64,000 bases of DNA from Hymenobacter wooponensis (GTDB taxonomy: Bacteria > Bacteroidota > Bacteroidia > Cytophagales > Hymenobacteraceae): NCBI RefSeq assembly GCF_004745865.1, contig NZ_SRKZ01000003.1:434001-498000 (forward strand), in the 5' to 3' direction. Below are positions 8,673 through 19,200 of this stretch, piece by piece (position 1 is the first letter of the stretch; every line of letters starts with the position of its first letter). The notes below the pieces were generated by a model that was given only the letters and a program-made list of their open reading frames with translations, was not told the origin of the DNA and did not search any database. Both the position numbers and the translations under genes were made by a program.

Positions 8673-10355
8673 TTACCAGTAAATGGTGTAGAGAGCAGTC
8701 AGAATAACAATGATGATCATCGAGCCGATGGCGAAACCACGATTTGGCTTGAACATGCTGGCATCTACCTCCAGGCCATTGGTTTTCACACCGCGGCTAG
8801 TTTGCAGCACGCTGATGAGGATCATAGCGATGATGCAGATGACGAACACAAAGCCCATCCGGTCGAGGAACGGAATTTCGTATACCCCGGCAGCATTCGG
8901 TACCGAAAAACCGAACGGAGCCAAGCCCGAAAGATCAGCGAAGTTGGGCAGGAACTTGAAGAAGATCGACAGCAGGAACCCGCCAATAGTGGCAAACAAC
9001 GCCGCGGCCGACGTAGCACGCTTCCAGAAGAAGCCCAGAATAAACATGGCGAAGATGCCCGGCGACACAAAGCCCGTGTACTCCTGAATAAACTGGAAGC
9101 CACCTTTCTTGTCGATACCCAGGAAGGGAGCAATCAGCACCCCTAGCAACACCGCCACTACTACGGCAATCTTACCCACGCTCACCAGGCGCTTTTCGCT
9201 AGCCTCGGTGTTCAGTACTTTCTTGTAGATGTCGAGGGTGAAGATGGTAGCAATGGAGTTGGCCTTACCAGCCAGCGAGGCTACTACGGCAGCCGTGAGG
9301 GCGGCGAAGGACAAGCCTTTCAGGCCAACGGGCAGAATATTTAGCAATACTGGGTAGGCGCGGTCGGGGTTCAACTCACCGTCCTGCATCATTTCAGCAC
9401 CAAAGATATTTTCCTTGTACAGGATGAACGCGGCAATACCAGGCAGCACCACAATCACGGGCATAAACAGCTTCAGGAAGGCCGCGAAGAGCAGACCGTT
9501 ACGAGCCGTTGGCAGGTCGGCGCCCAGGGCGCGCTGGGTGATGTATTGGTTACAGCCCCAGTAGTTCAGGTTCACAATCCACATACCGCCTAGCAGTACC
9601 GTGAGGCCCGGCAAGTCGAGGTAGTTCTCATTCTTGCGGTCCAGAATCATGTGGAAGTGCTCGTTAGCCTGCTCAGTCATGAGGCTGAAGCCGTTTAGCA
9701 CGCCCGACTGGCCATAATGCTCAGCTACCAGGTTTAGCGCCAGATACGTAGTTGCTAGGCCACCCAAAATCAGGAAGAACACCTGAATTACGTCGGTAAA
9801 GCCGATTACTTTCATACCACCCAGCGTGATAATGATAGCAAACGCTGCCAGCGCGTACATGCAGAAGTTTAGGCCCAGACCCGAAACGCTGCTTACGGCA
9901 ATGGCGCCGAGGTACAGAATCGAGGTCAGGTTTACTACGATGTACAGCATGAGCCAGAAAATGGCCATGATCATGGCCACGGTGCCATTGTAGCGCTGAT
10001 GCAGGAACTGCGGCATGGTGGCAATTTTGTTCTTCAGATACACCGGAATGAAGAACACGGCCACAATAATGAGCGTGAGGGCAGCCATCCATTCATAGGT
10101 GGCAATGGCCAAGCCTATCTTGAAGCCGGAAGCCGACATACCCACCATTTGCTCGGCGGAGATGTTGGAGGCGATGAGGGACGAGCCAATGGCCCACCAG
10201 GTCAGGGAGCCTTCCGCCAGGAAGTAGTCCTTCGAGTCCCCTTCTATCGTTCCGTCATGACCCGTCTTTCGTCGATAGATCCAGATGCCGTACCCGGCAA
10301 CTATTAGGAAGTAGATAAAGAAAACGATGTAATCTAGAGTGGCAAGCTGATGCAT
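8673..10355 (-). CDS. Sodium/sugar symporter, SSS family (SGLT-like)
   Basis: This 560-residue inner-membrane protein has about 14 hydrophobic segments and resembles Vibrio vSGLT and human SGLTs. Landmarks are the YFLAEGSLTWWAIGSSLIASNISAEQ-type region (in short, SLIASNISAEQMVG), LGGMKVIGFTDVIQ, and a Trp/Tyr-rich segment NYWGCNQYITQR. Members couple inward Na+ flux to uptake of galactose, glucose or arabinose-like sugars. It is the last gene of the minus-strand run susC-susD-GH43-GH43-galM, so it probably imports the monosaccharide released by the locus; the exact sugar is inferred from the arabinofuranosidase-like neighbours. Confidence 0.92.
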   Translation of the reverse strand: MHQLATLDYIVFFIYFLIVAGYGIWIYRRKTGHDGTIEGDSKDYFLAEGSLTWWAIGSSLIASNISAEQMVGMSASGFKIGLAIATYEWMAALTLIIVAVFFIPVYLKNKIATMPQFLHQRYNGTVAMIMAIFWLMLYIVVNLTSILYLGAIAVSSVSGLGLNFCMYALAAFAIIITLGGMKVIGFTDVIQVFFLILGGLATTYLALNLVAEHYGQSGVLNGFSLMTEQANEHFHMILDRKNENYLDLPGLTVLLGGMWIVNLNYWGCNQYITQRALGADLPTARNGLLFAAFLKLFMPVIVVLPGIAAFILYKENIFGAEMMQDGELNPDRAYPVLLNILPVGLKGLSFAALTAAVVASLAGKANSIATIFTLDIYKKVLNTEASEKRLVSVGKIAVVVAVLLGVLIAPFLGIDKKGGFQFIQEYTGFVSPGIFAMFILGFFWKRATSAAALFATIGGFLLSIFFKFLPNFADLSGLAPFGFSVPNAAGVYEIPFLDRMGFVFVICIIAMILISVLQTSRGVKTNGLEVDASMFKPNRGFAIGSMIIIVILTALYTIYW

Positions 10356-10469
10356 GATGCTACTACAAGGAATGAAAAAGTGTGCTTATTGAAAGGGAAG
10401 TGGGGGCATACGGTGGATGGACAAGGGCGGCATCAGAAGTCACCACTCAAATCGACGTACTATTTAAGA

Positions 10470-11672
10470 CTATTTGCGCACACCAAAGCGGTATTCTGTA
10501 GTAGAGTGAAAGGTTTCGCCCGGATTTAAGATCGTGGAGGGGAACTTTGGCTGGTTTGGCGAGTCGGGAAAGTGCTGTGTTTCAAGGCAGAACCCATAAT
10601 TCTGAATGTACTTCGTATTTCCTTTGCCGCTCAAATTTCCTTTTAGAAAATTACCGGAATAAAATTGCACACCCGGTTGATCGGTGTATAGGTCCATGGT
10701 ACGGCCCGAAGCCGGCTCGTACACCGTAGCTGCCAATTGGGGGCTGGTTCGCATTTTATCCGCCAGCACCCAGTTGTGGTCGTAGCCTCCGGGCGCATCG
10801 CCGGGCACCGCCCGGATTCGCTCTCCAATGGAGTGCGGCTGGCGGAAATCCATGGGCGTGCCCTGCACCGGCCGCAGCTCCCCAGTCGGTATTAGATTAG
10901 CATCTACCACCGTGAACCGGTCGGCATTCAACGTCAGCACGTGGCCTAGCGCATCTTTCGCTTGGCCGTGGTTGAGGTTGAAGTAGCTGTGATTGGTCAG
11001 GTTGATGGGCGTGGCCTTGTCGGTGGTGGCAGTGTAGTCCAGGCGCAGGGCGTCGTTGCTGGTAAGCGTGTAGACTACTTTCACCGTCAGGTTGCCAGGG
11101 AAACCCTCCTCCCCATCCTTGCTTCGGTAAGTCAGAGTGAGGGTTTGGCCATCGGCAGAGGTGCCGGGCTCTGCCTGCCACAGTACTTTGTCGAAGCCTT
11201 TGATGCCGCCGTGCAGCGTGTTTTCGCCGTTGTTTTTGGCCAGAGTGTATTGCTGCCCCTCAACGGTAAACTTACCCTTGGCAATGCGGTTCCCAAACCG
11301 CCCGATCAGAGCACCAAAGTAAGGCCCTTCCTTTAGATACTGGGCGTTGGTGTAACCATTTACATCATCGAAGCCCAGCACTACGTCGCCGAGTTTGCCA
11401 TTTTTATCGGGCACTAGCAGGCTGGTCAAAGTGCCGCCGTAGTTTGTGATAGTAGCCTTCAGGCCATGGGCGTTGGTGAGGGTATAAAGCTGCGCCTCCG
11501 ACCCGTCGGAGGTTTTACCGAAGGAAGTGGACGTAGGCATAGAGGTGCTGGTTTGCGTGGAGTCAGCAGCAGCAGGGCTAGCCGAGCCAGCTGTTTGCTC
11601 GGTGGTAGCCTGGTTGCAAGCGGCTAGCAAGAGCAAGCCCGCTACTGCTCCGTTCCGGGAGAATTCGATCAT
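10470..11672 (-). CDS. galM: Aldose 1-epimerase (mutarotase), lipoprotein
   Basis: This 400-residue protein interconverts alpha and beta anomers of free aldoses. It has a lipoprotein signal ending LLLLAAC with Cys19, an Ala/Thr/Ser-rich linker to about residue 50, then the beta-sandwich epimerase domain: TNYGGTLTSLLVPD, GRFGNRIAKGKF, the catalytic-His segment NLTNHSYFNL and the catalytic-Glu region FCLETQHFPDSPN. The lipid anchor places it in the periplasm or on the outer membrane, unlike cytoplasmic GalM, which suits anomer equilibration of sugar released outside the cytoplasm before the SSS transporter. It sits 114 nt upstream of that transporter. Confidence 0.92.
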   Translation of the reverse strand: MIEFSRNGAVAGLLLLAACNQATTEQTAGSASPAAADSTQTSTSMPTSTSFGKTSDGSEAQLYTLTNAHGLKATITNYGGTLTSLLVPDKNGKLGDVVLGFDDVNGYTNAQYLKEGPYFGALIGRFGNRIAKGKFTVEGQQYTLAKNNGENTLHGGIKGFDKVLWQAEPGTSADGQTLTLTYRSKDGEEGFPGNLTVKVVYTLTSNDALRLDYTATTDKATPINLTNHSYFNLNHGQAKDALGHVLTLNADRFTVVDANLIPTGELRPVQGTPMDFRQPHSIGERIRAVPGDAPGGYDHNWVLADKMRTSPQLAATVYEPASGRTMDLYTDQPGVQFYSGNFLKGNLSGKGNTKYIQNYGFCLETQHFPDSPNQPKFPSTILNPGETFHSTTEYRFGVRK

Positions 11673-11746
11673 AATGAGGGAGAGATAGAAGAGAAAGGCT
11701 GAAGATCTATGCTTTTGCAGGGAGGAAGCGCTGCACTTTGCGTGGG

Positions 11747-13387
11747 CTATTTGCCGTCGGCCTGCGCAGTTACCAGCTCATTCTCGATGCTAAAGTTTTC
11801 GAAAGCCACAGTGGCTGTAGTTGGGCCTTTTGCCAAAATACCAGCGCGCACACCCCGGTCCCAAGGCGGCAGATATGTGCCGTTGATTGGGCTGGTAGCT
11901 CCAGGCATGCTTTGCCAGGTTTTGCCGCCGTCGGCACTCCAACTAAACCGGAACAGGTTGCCTTGCTGGGCCTGCAGGCGCAGGGTAATAGCAGCAGCGG
12001 CAGCAGCGGGCAGCTTCACTTCGCTGAGATTTTTCTGCTTGCCCTTCTCCAGCTGCCATAGTTGCAGCTTGCCAGTACCCACCGTGAGAGCCAGGGTATT
12101 TTCAGGGTCGCCGTGCGCCGCAATACCGGCTACTGTGCCAGCAGGAAGCTTGGCAGGGTTCAGCAGCGTGGTAGTAGCGGTGTAGTCGGCGGTGGTGGTA
12201 TGCTGGCCTAGCACGGCGCCGCTGTGTTGGGGCCGGGCCGTTACGTACAGCTTACCATCGCGCACGGCTACGGTAGGCCTCTCCTCTACTGGCCACTGCC
12301 AAGAGGGCAACAAGGTGGCAGTGGTAAACTCATCGTTGAGGTTGCGGGGCACAATGGGCGCCGCTTTGGTGGGCACGGTTCCGTCGTTACGGAAATCAGG
12401 CCAGCCGTCAGCCGTCCATTTAAACTCACTAATTACTCCTTGCCGACCCACAAACTCAAAGCTGCGGGTGTCGTAGGCGTGGTGCATCATATACCACCGG
12501 TTGCCGCGGTTAAACACGGTACCGTGACCTGGGCAGGCCCACTTCTCATTTTTAGTAAGCACTGGGTTTTTCTCATACTTCTCCCAGGGGCCTAGCAGAC
12601 TCTTAGCCCGGGCCACCCCAATGCCGTACGTGCAGTTGTGGCCGCAGCAGCCGTTGCCAGCATAGAAGGCGTAGAAGTATTCGTTGCGCTTGATCATACT
12701 CACGCCTTCTACCAGGTTGCCTTCCCAGGGCACAGTATTGCGGAACAGCTCCTTCTTCTCCCCTAACAGCGCCGTGTGCTCTTCATTGAGGCGCTGTGCC
12801 CAAATGGGTGTGGGCTGGTTTACGCTGTTGCCATCTTCCTTCCAGATCAGGTAAAGCTCGTTTTTCTCATCGCGCATAGGAAAGCCATCAATAGAGCCAT
12901 CCTTCTGGCCTACCAGCGGCCCCAGGTCCCGGTACGGGCCGGCTGGGTTATCGGCCACCGCTATGCCCACGGCCAGGTTACCACCCTTCTTATGGGCCGT
13001 GTAGTAGATATAGGTTTTGTCGCCTTCCTGGCTGATTTCGGGTGCCCAGAAGTAGTAGTCGGCCCAGGCGGGCAGCTCATTCGGGAATACGTGGCCTACC
13101 AGATCCCAGTCTGTAAGGTTAGTGGATTTGAGGAGCGGAAACACCGGCCCCCAGTTGGAGGAAGTGGCCGTGGCCCAATACGTGTCGCCTACTTTGGTGA
13201 TGGACGGATCGGGAAAGTCGCCGGGCAGCACCGGGTTCACAATAGAAATGGCTGGCGCATCGGCCTCGGCCTTGGTTTCGGCGGTGTTGGCAGTAGGCGT
13301 GCTGACGCTGGTAGTGGCCGTTTGGCAAGCGCCTAGCAGGCCCAGGGAGAGGCCTAGCGCCAGAGTGGTCTTGGGATTCAATGCCAT
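11747..13387 (-). CDS. Glycoside hydrolase family 43 with C-terminal beta-sandwich, lipoprotein
   Basis: This 546-residue enzyme carries a lipobox LLGAC (Cys21), a linker to about residue 47, then a five-bladed GH43 propeller. The three expected acidic residues are visible as FPDPS (Asp60, general base), SIDGFP (pKa modulator) and VEGVSM (acid). After about residue 350 a second domain begins NLNDEFTT and continues to the end, with alternating strands typical of the GH43 C-terminal beta-sandwich of beta-xylosidases/arabinofuranosidases. A Cys cluster NGCCGHNC sits near the active-site face. Likely acts on xylo- or arabino-oligosaccharides at the cell surface. Activity within GH43 cannot be fixed from sequence. 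Confidence 0.92.
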   Translation of the reverse strand: MALNPKTTLALGLSLGLLGACQTATTSVSTPTANTAETKAEADAPAISIVNPVLPGDFPDPSITKVGDTYWATATSSNWGPVFPLLKSTNLTDWDLVGHVFPNELPAWADYYFWAPEISQEGDKTYIYYTAHKKGGNLAVGIAVADNPAGPYRDLGPLVGQKDGSIDGFPMRDEKNELYLIWKEDGNSVNQPTPIWAQRLNEEHTALLGEKKELFRNTVPWEGNLVEGVSMIKRNEYFYAFYAGNGCCGHNCTYGIGVARAKSLLGPWEKYEKNPVLTKNEKWACPGHGTVFNRGNRWYMMHHAYDTRSFEFVGRQGVISEFKWTADGWPDFRNDGTVPTKAAPIVPRNLNDEFTTATLLPSWQWPVEERPTVAVRDGKLYVTARPQHSGAVLGQHTTTADYTATTTLLNPAKLPAGTVAGIAAHGDPENTLALTVGTGKLQLWQLEKGKQKNLSEVKLPAAAAAAITLRLQAQQGNLFRFSWSADGGKTWQSMPGATSPINGTYLPPWDRGVRAGILAKGPTTATVAFENFSIENELVTAQADGK

Positions 13388-13429
13388 GAAGTAAGAAAGC
13401 TACACTCGGGAAATGGAAAGAAAGCGGGG

Positions 13430-14491
13430 TTATTCGCCAGCTGGCTTAGGCAGCGCCGTGCCCAAAGCGACGGGCGTGCCGAAGTTAGGTGAGCCATCGG
13501 CATTCCAGGTAAACTTCTGCATCCGGGGGCTCCGGTTGTCGCCGCAGCCTTGACCGCTTTGGGGGTTGGCGTGGTAGATGATCCAGTCTTCCGTGCCATC
13601 TTTCGACTGGAAGAACGCGTTGTGACCCGGCCCATAGGCCTGCTCGGCGGGGTTCTTCACAAAAACGGGCGTTCTGGCTTTTGTCCAGGAGCTAGTCTTA
13701 AGCGGATCAGCCGTGGCCGAGGTCGTGAGCAGGCCTAGCGCGTAGTCGTCGGTGCTGCAGTGGCTGGCCGAGTATACCACAAAGGTTTTGTCGCCGTGCT
13801 TCAGAATTTCGGGTCCTTCATTCACGGCGGGCGTACCCTGCTGTTCCCAGCTAAACTCGGGGCGCGAAATTTCCACCCGCGCACCAATGAGTGTCCAGGG
13901 GTTACTCATTTCGGCAATGTAGAGGCGCTGTGTTGGGCTGTTGGCTACCTCGTGGCCCGACCACAGCAAGTACCGCTTGCCGTTTTGTTCCAGCACGGTA
14001 CCATCAATGGCCCATAGATCTTGGCCTAGCACAGCAATGCGGCCTTTATCAACCCAAGTGCCGGTGGTAGGGTCAGCGGAACTGTTTTCCAGCACATTAA
14101 TGCGGTGCCCATCGCAGCACATTGGGTTTGCTGAGTAGTAGATGTACCACTTGCCATCAAAGTTGTATAGCTCTGGCGCCCATATTTCTCGCTGGTTCAC
14201 GCCAGCTTGTTGAGGCGTCCAGACTACGGTACTCACCGCAGAGCCCAACTCCGACATCTTTGCCGTTTTACGAATCGTCAGGTTGTTACCCGTGGTGCTC
14301 ATGTAATAGTACACGTCGCCGCGGCGGTACACCCACGGGTCGGGTCCAACGGTCAGCAACGGATTGGTGAACGTGGAGGTAGTTGGGGGAGTAGGTGGTG
14401 CTGGAGAAGGCGCAGGCGGAGCCGAAGAACTCTGGCATGCCAGCGTGAGAACCAGCAAGCTACCCGGGAGTAATCGAAATAAGGAAGTCAT
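13430..14491 (-). CDS. Glycoside hydrolase family 43 (arabinofuranosidase-like), lipoprotein
   Basis: This 353-residue GH43 protein has a lipobox ending LTLAC (Cys19) and a Pro/Ala/Ser-rich linker (20-40), then a single propeller domain with the catalytic set GPDPWV (Asp51), WAIDGTV and VNEGPE. I chose the ATG at 14491 because it directly precedes a good lipoprotein signal; the frame extends upstream to 14542. It is clearly paralogous to the GH43 gene at 19806-20870: both share ENSSA-P-GTWVDKG, W-IDG-V, VNEGP-L-HG and SP-QPFTWNAD-like endings. Such single-domain GH43 proteins commonly act as exo-alpha-L-arabinofuranosidases. It lies 42 nt upstream of the next GH43 gene. Confidence 0.92.
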   Translation of the reverse strand: MTSLFRLLPGSLLVLTLACQSSSAPPAPSPAPPTPPTTSTFTNPLLTVGPDPWVYRRGDVYYYMSTTGNNLTIRKTAKMSELGSAVSTVVWTPQQAGVNQREIWAPELYNFDGKWYIYYSANPMCCDGHRINVLENSSADPTTGTWVDKGRIAVLGQDLWAIDGTVLEQNGKRYLLWSGHEVANSPTQRLYIAEMSNPWTLIGARVEISRPEFSWEQQGTPAVNEGPEILKHGDKTFVVYSASHCSTDDYALGLLTTSATADPLKTSSWTKARTPVFVKNPAEQAYGPGHNAFFQSKDGTEDWIIYHANPQSGQGCGDNRSPRMQKFTWNADGSPNFGTPVALGTALPKPAGE

Positions 14492-14570
14492 AGCAATGGG
14501 GAAAACGAAAAACAAGACAGATACCTCAACACTAATAGCCAAGCGGCATCTGCTAATCTAGGTTCAAAAA

Positions 14571-14609
14571 AGTAGAGCCGCCCCGGCCCACGGTCGGAAC
14601 GGCTCTACT
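14571..14609 (-). terminator. Hairpin between susD and the GH43 gene
   Basis: Arms AGTAGAGCCG and CGGCTCTACT (10 bp) enclose a GC-rich 19-nt loop, and on the minus strand are followed by six T residues. It stands 20 nt after the susD stop but inside the apparent operon, so it may be a partial terminator that lowers enzyme expression relative to SusCD. Confidence 0.75.
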
Positions 14610-14628
14610 TATGCAGTAGGCACCCTGG

Positions 14629-16179
14629 CTACCAATTAGTGTTCTGCTGATAGCGGGCCAAGTCTACCTCCGACTGTGGGATGGGTAGCAGGCGGGAGCG
14701 GTCGAGACGGAAGCTGTTGAAGTCGGCGTCACGAGCTTTCAGTTGGTCTAGGCCTGCCTGGTTCTCGAGCAAGCCCCACCGCTTGAGGTCAAACCAGCGT
14801 TGGCCTTCACCCGCCAGCTCAGTTACGCGCTCATGCATAATCTGGGTCCGCAGGGTGGCCTGCGTGAAGGCGCCGGCGGTGAGTGGCGCTAAGCCAGCGC
14901 GAGTACGCACTTGGTTGATGAGCGGAATGGCATTGCTCGTTTGGTTTTGCTCATTCAATGCTTCGGCCTGTAGCAATAGCACATCGGCGTAGCGCATCAC
15001 CCGGTGGTTGATGGGCGAGTCAAAGTTCTCGAAGGTGCGGTAATAGTCGGTCTGGTACTTGCGCCAGTACACGCGGCTCAAGTCGCGGGCATTGCCCTTA
15101 AACCGTTGCAGGAAACCGGTACCATACACGAGCGTATCCGCGTCCACGGGCAGTGTGGTGGTGAACTGGCGGCGGTTATAAAAGGCGGTGGCCGCTAGGC
15201 GCGGGTCGCGGGCCCCGCTAGTGGTACCTTCCTTCAAGAACTCGTTTACTACCCATGGGCGTATTTCACCATCTACAAAACCAGCGCCCGGCACGCCCCA
15301 GAACTGAGAGCGTTGGCCACCTTCCGAGGAGGTAGCGTCGTCGCCATCATTGCCGCCAAGCTTAGCATCTGAGAATTGTACCTCAAAGATTGATTCTGAG
15401 TTATTTTCGGTGGTGTGCCGGAAGTTGTCCGTGTAGTTGGCCGTCAGTTGGTAGCGGTTGGACGCAATAACTTCCTGAAACTGGGATGAGGCCTGGGCCC
15501 ACTGCCGATTTTGCATGTACACCTTACCCAGCAGTGTAGTAGCGGCACCTCGGGTAGCCCGACCTGTATCGTTGCCGCCGGTGTAGGCCACATCCAGGTC
15601 GGGCTTGGCGGCTTGCAGGTCCGCGATAATCTGCTCATATACCTGTGCCTCTGTGCCTTGCGGCGGCAGGTTGGTAGGATCGGCGGGAGAGAGAGCCAAC
15701 GGCACGTTGCCGTAGAGCGTTACCAGGTTATAGTAGTAGAGCGCACGTAGAAAACGAGCTTCCGCTACAATCCGCTTTTTCAGCGGCTCGCTCATTTGCA
15801 TGCCGGGCACATTAGCCAGTACCTGATTGGTCCGCGAAATGGCCCGATAATGGTCGCGCCATAGGTTCTGCGATACCTCAAAGTCGTAGTTGGCCTGCGT
15901 GAAACGGGTGAAGTCGGCTAGCTCGCCCCAGGGGCTTTGGCTGAAGCCCTCATCAGAGCGCAAATCAAACGCAAAGTTGAGCCAGCGCCGATACGTACCC
16001 AGTTGCTGCAGACCGCTATACGCGGCATTTACTCCCTTCACCGCATCTGCTTCTGTTTTCCAAAATGACTCGGTAGTAGGTTGGTTGGGGTTAATCTGAT
16101 TCAGGAAGTCTTTTTCGCAGGCCGTAGTCAGCAGTAAGCTGCTCGCCAAAGCGGCTAAACGGAGAGTATGTTGTTTCAT
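14629..16179 (-). CDS. susD: SusD/RagB-type surface glycan-binding lipoprotein
   Basis: This 516-residue protein is the lid and glycan-binding partner of the SusC channel. It has a lipoprotein signal ending LLTTAC (Cys21), the SusD N-terminal signature DFLNQINPNQPTTESFWKTE, TPR-like helical segments (ALYYYNLVTLYGNVPL), and the RagB/SusD C-terminal part with VMRYADVLLLQAEALNE and RTRAGL followed by ERVTELAGEGQRWFDLKRWG. The start at 16179 was chosen because it directly precedes the signal peptide; the frame runs on to 16215. It follows susC by 41 nt and is surely co-transcribed with it. Confidence 0.96.
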   Translation of the reverse strand: MKQHTLRLAALASSLLLTTACEKDFLNQINPNQPTTESFWKTEADAVKGVNAAYSGLQQLGTYRRWLNFAFDLRSDEGFSQSPWGELADFTRFTQANYDFEVSQNLWRDHYRAISRTNQVLANVPGMQMSEPLKKRIVAEARFLRALYYYNLVTLYGNVPLALSPADPTNLPPQGTEAQVYEQIIADLQAAKPDLDVAYTGGNDTGRATRGAATTLLGKVYMQNRQWAQASSQFQEVIASNRYQLTANYTDNFRHTTENNSESIFEVQFSDAKLGGNDGDDATSSEGGQRSQFWGVPGAGFVDGEIRPWVVNEFLKEGTTSGARDPRLAATAFYNRRQFTTTLPVDADTLVYGTGFLQRFKGNARDLSRVYWRKYQTDYYRTFENFDSPINHRVMRYADVLLLQAEALNEQNQTSNAIPLINQVRTRAGLAPLTAGAFTQATLRTQIMHERVTELAGEGQRWFDLKRWGLLENQAGLDQLKARDADFNSFRLDRSRLLPIPQSEVDLARYQQNTNW

Positions 16180-16220
16180 GGGAATTCGGATGGAAAGGGT
16201 GAACACAAGCGCCAACAGGC

Positions 16221-19200
16221 CTAGAAACCGAGTTGCGCGCCAATTGAAACCGTCCGGAGGTTGGGGTAGCTGCCCTCATCCACGCCGCGGGTGAGCAGGC
16301 CTAGGCCTACTATTTCTGGGTCGTAGCCAGAGTAGTCTGTAATCGTGAACAGGTTCTGGCCCGTTACGTAGAAACGCAGGCTACCAACCCCTTTCACCTT
16401 ATCCGTCAGAGTTTTAGGAATAGTGTAGCCAATCTGCACGTTTTTCAAACGCAGGTACGAGCCATCCTCCAGCCACCGCGTTGAGTTTAAGCGGGAGTTG
16501 TTGATAGCGGCTTCCCCAGCTTGCCCACCGCCACCGGCAATAATAGCACGGGGTGTTGTAGTGGAAGGGTTGCTGGGCGTCCAGGGGCTGAAGTCGCGGC
16601 GGTAGTTGCCGTTGTCGTCGGTGCGGTCGAGCCAGTATCGGCCCGTATTCAGCAGGTCGTTGCCTTGCACGCCCTGGAAGAAAGCAGCCACATCGAAGCC
16701 AGCAAAGCCAGCCGTTAAGTTCAGGCCATATTGAATTTTGGGAAATACCCGGCCTACGTGCGTCCGGTCGGCGGCCGAAATCTGTCCGTCGCCATTCACA
16801 TCCTTGTAGCGTACATCACCAGGCTGAGCATTCGGTTGCGCACTGGTTGCGATGTTGTCGCCGGTTTGGAAGATACCGTCAAACTGATAGAGGTAGAAAG
16901 AGCCTAGCTCGTAACCAACTTCTGTTCGCGTTGATTCGCCAGGGCCTGACACGAAGAACGGCGAAGTGGCATCATTGCTCAACCTCGTTACCTTATTTTT
17001 GATGGTGGTCAGGTTACCGGTGATGCCGTATTTGAAAGCGCTTCGGTTTTCATTGTAGCCTGCTACTAGCTCAAAGCCTTGGTTTTGGATGCGGCCTACG
17101 CGACGGTATGGGTTGCTTCCAGCATTACCTAAAACTAGCGGTATGGCTGGGTCAACTAGGGCATTGCGCGTTTCCGACTTATAATAATCAGCCGAAAGCG
17201 TTAATCGATCTTCTAATAGGCCTAGATCAAAACCATAGTTAGCCGTGCGGCGCTCTTCCCAGGCAATATCATTGCTGGGCAATTGAGTCTGGATACTGCC
17301 GTTCTGAATATTGTCGCCCCCAAAGGGATAATTCACATTAGGGTTGACGACACCCTGCCAACGGTAAGCTCCGCCGTATTCACCACCTAGTAGTTCGTTG
17401 CCAAGCACGCCATAGCTGGCGCGCAGCTTCAAGTTGCTCACTTTATCGCTCATCCCCTCAAAGAACTGTTCCTTTGAGATGCGCCAGCCCGCTGAAGCTG
17501 CCCAGAAAGTACCGTAGCGGTTGTTAGGGCTAAAGCGAGAAGAACCATCCCGGCGAATAGCACCGGTTATAAGGTAGCGCTGATCGTAGTCGTAAGTAAG
17601 CTGGCCTAGGTAGGAACGTTTGTTATACGTGAAGGAGGAACCTTGCACCTGAGGAGCGCTGCTACCCGCATCAAGCGCCCAGTAGTAGGTGGGACCAGTG
17701 CCATAGCCATTGTTACGACCCCGCGTAAACTCGTTGTGCTGATGCTGCTCAGTGTAACCGGCTACTGCCGTCACGTTGTTCTGCCCAAAGCTCTTATCAA
17801 ACGTCAGGGTGTTTTCTACCAGCGTGAAGAGGTTGTTGCCCTGGTTCTCGGCGTAGTAAGACGGGTTCAATGGGTCATTCTGGCGCCATTGGCCATACTG
17901 GCGCTTTTCCCGGTCATGATAGCCCAGGTATTCGGCACCTAGGTTAAGGCGGTAGCGCAGAAAGTCAAAAATGGTCAACTCCCCATACACATTGCCCTGC
18001 AAGCGGTTGTTCACGCTGGTATTATTGAGCAGCTTTTGGAGCGCAATGGGGTTAGTACCAAATGTGCTGGCGTTGTTGTTGCCGAAGCCAAACCCGCCCG
18101 GGTTAGCCGGATCGTTCACCGGAATGATCGGCAGCATGCGCAGCACATCCAAGAAGGGCAGACCATTAAGAATTGTCTGGTTAGTGCGGGCTAGCTGCAG
18201 ACTCTCACCTACGCGCAGGCGCCCCCGGTTGAAGCCCGAGTTCAGACGCACACTGTAGCGCTCAAACTTAGGCCCCTGCACAGTGCCTTTTTGAGTGAAG
18301 TATTCGCCGGAAAGCAGGAAGTTGGAATTTGGTCCGCCACCCGAAAAGCCCAGGTTGTAATCCTGCACCGAGCCCGTTCTAATCAACTCTTTCTGCCAGT
18401 CGGTATCCACCCCGGGCGGATTTACTACAAACGGCTGAGGCGTCCGACCTGCGTTTTCGTAGGCCTGCCTGTTGATAACGGACCATTGCTGGGCGTTCAT
18501 CAGGTCGTAGGTTTTATTGATTTTCTGAACCCCTGCGTAGGCATTGAAGCTGATTGCAGGTGGACCAGATTTGCCTTTCTTCGTGGTGATAATAATCACA
18601 CCATTGGCACCACGCGAGCCGTAAGGAGCCAGGGAAGCACCATCTTTCAACACCTGAATTGATTCGGCATCCTGAGGGTTAAAGTCGCGAATATTATCGA
18701 CCCATAGCCCATCAATGATATAAAGAGGTCCGCTACCGCCGTTCACGGAGCCCAAGCCTCGAATGTTGATAATAGGCGCCTGACCTGGGACTCCTGAATT
18801 GATTACCTGCACACCGGGCAAACGTCCCTGAACACCCTCACTAATAGTAGCTACTGGTGCGCGCTGCGCTTCCCGGCCGCTTACGCTAGCTACGGAACCT
18901 GTTACATCTTCCCGTTTCTGAGTTAAGTAACCAACAACAACCACCTCATTCAGGGCCTTGCTATCGGGCGCGAGGTTTATATCGATGCTCGTGCGGCCGT
19001 TTACTGGCACTTCCTGCGTGGTGTAGCCCACAAAGGAGAACGAGAGCGTAGCGTTATCGCCTACGGTAAGGGAGTAGCGGCCATCAGCATCGGTTGTTGC
19101 ACCGTTTGAGGTTCCTTTTTCAAGCACAGTTACACCTGGCATACCCTGCCCTTTCTCATCTAGCACTCTACCGGAAATGGTAGTTGCTACGAGGGCGGAA

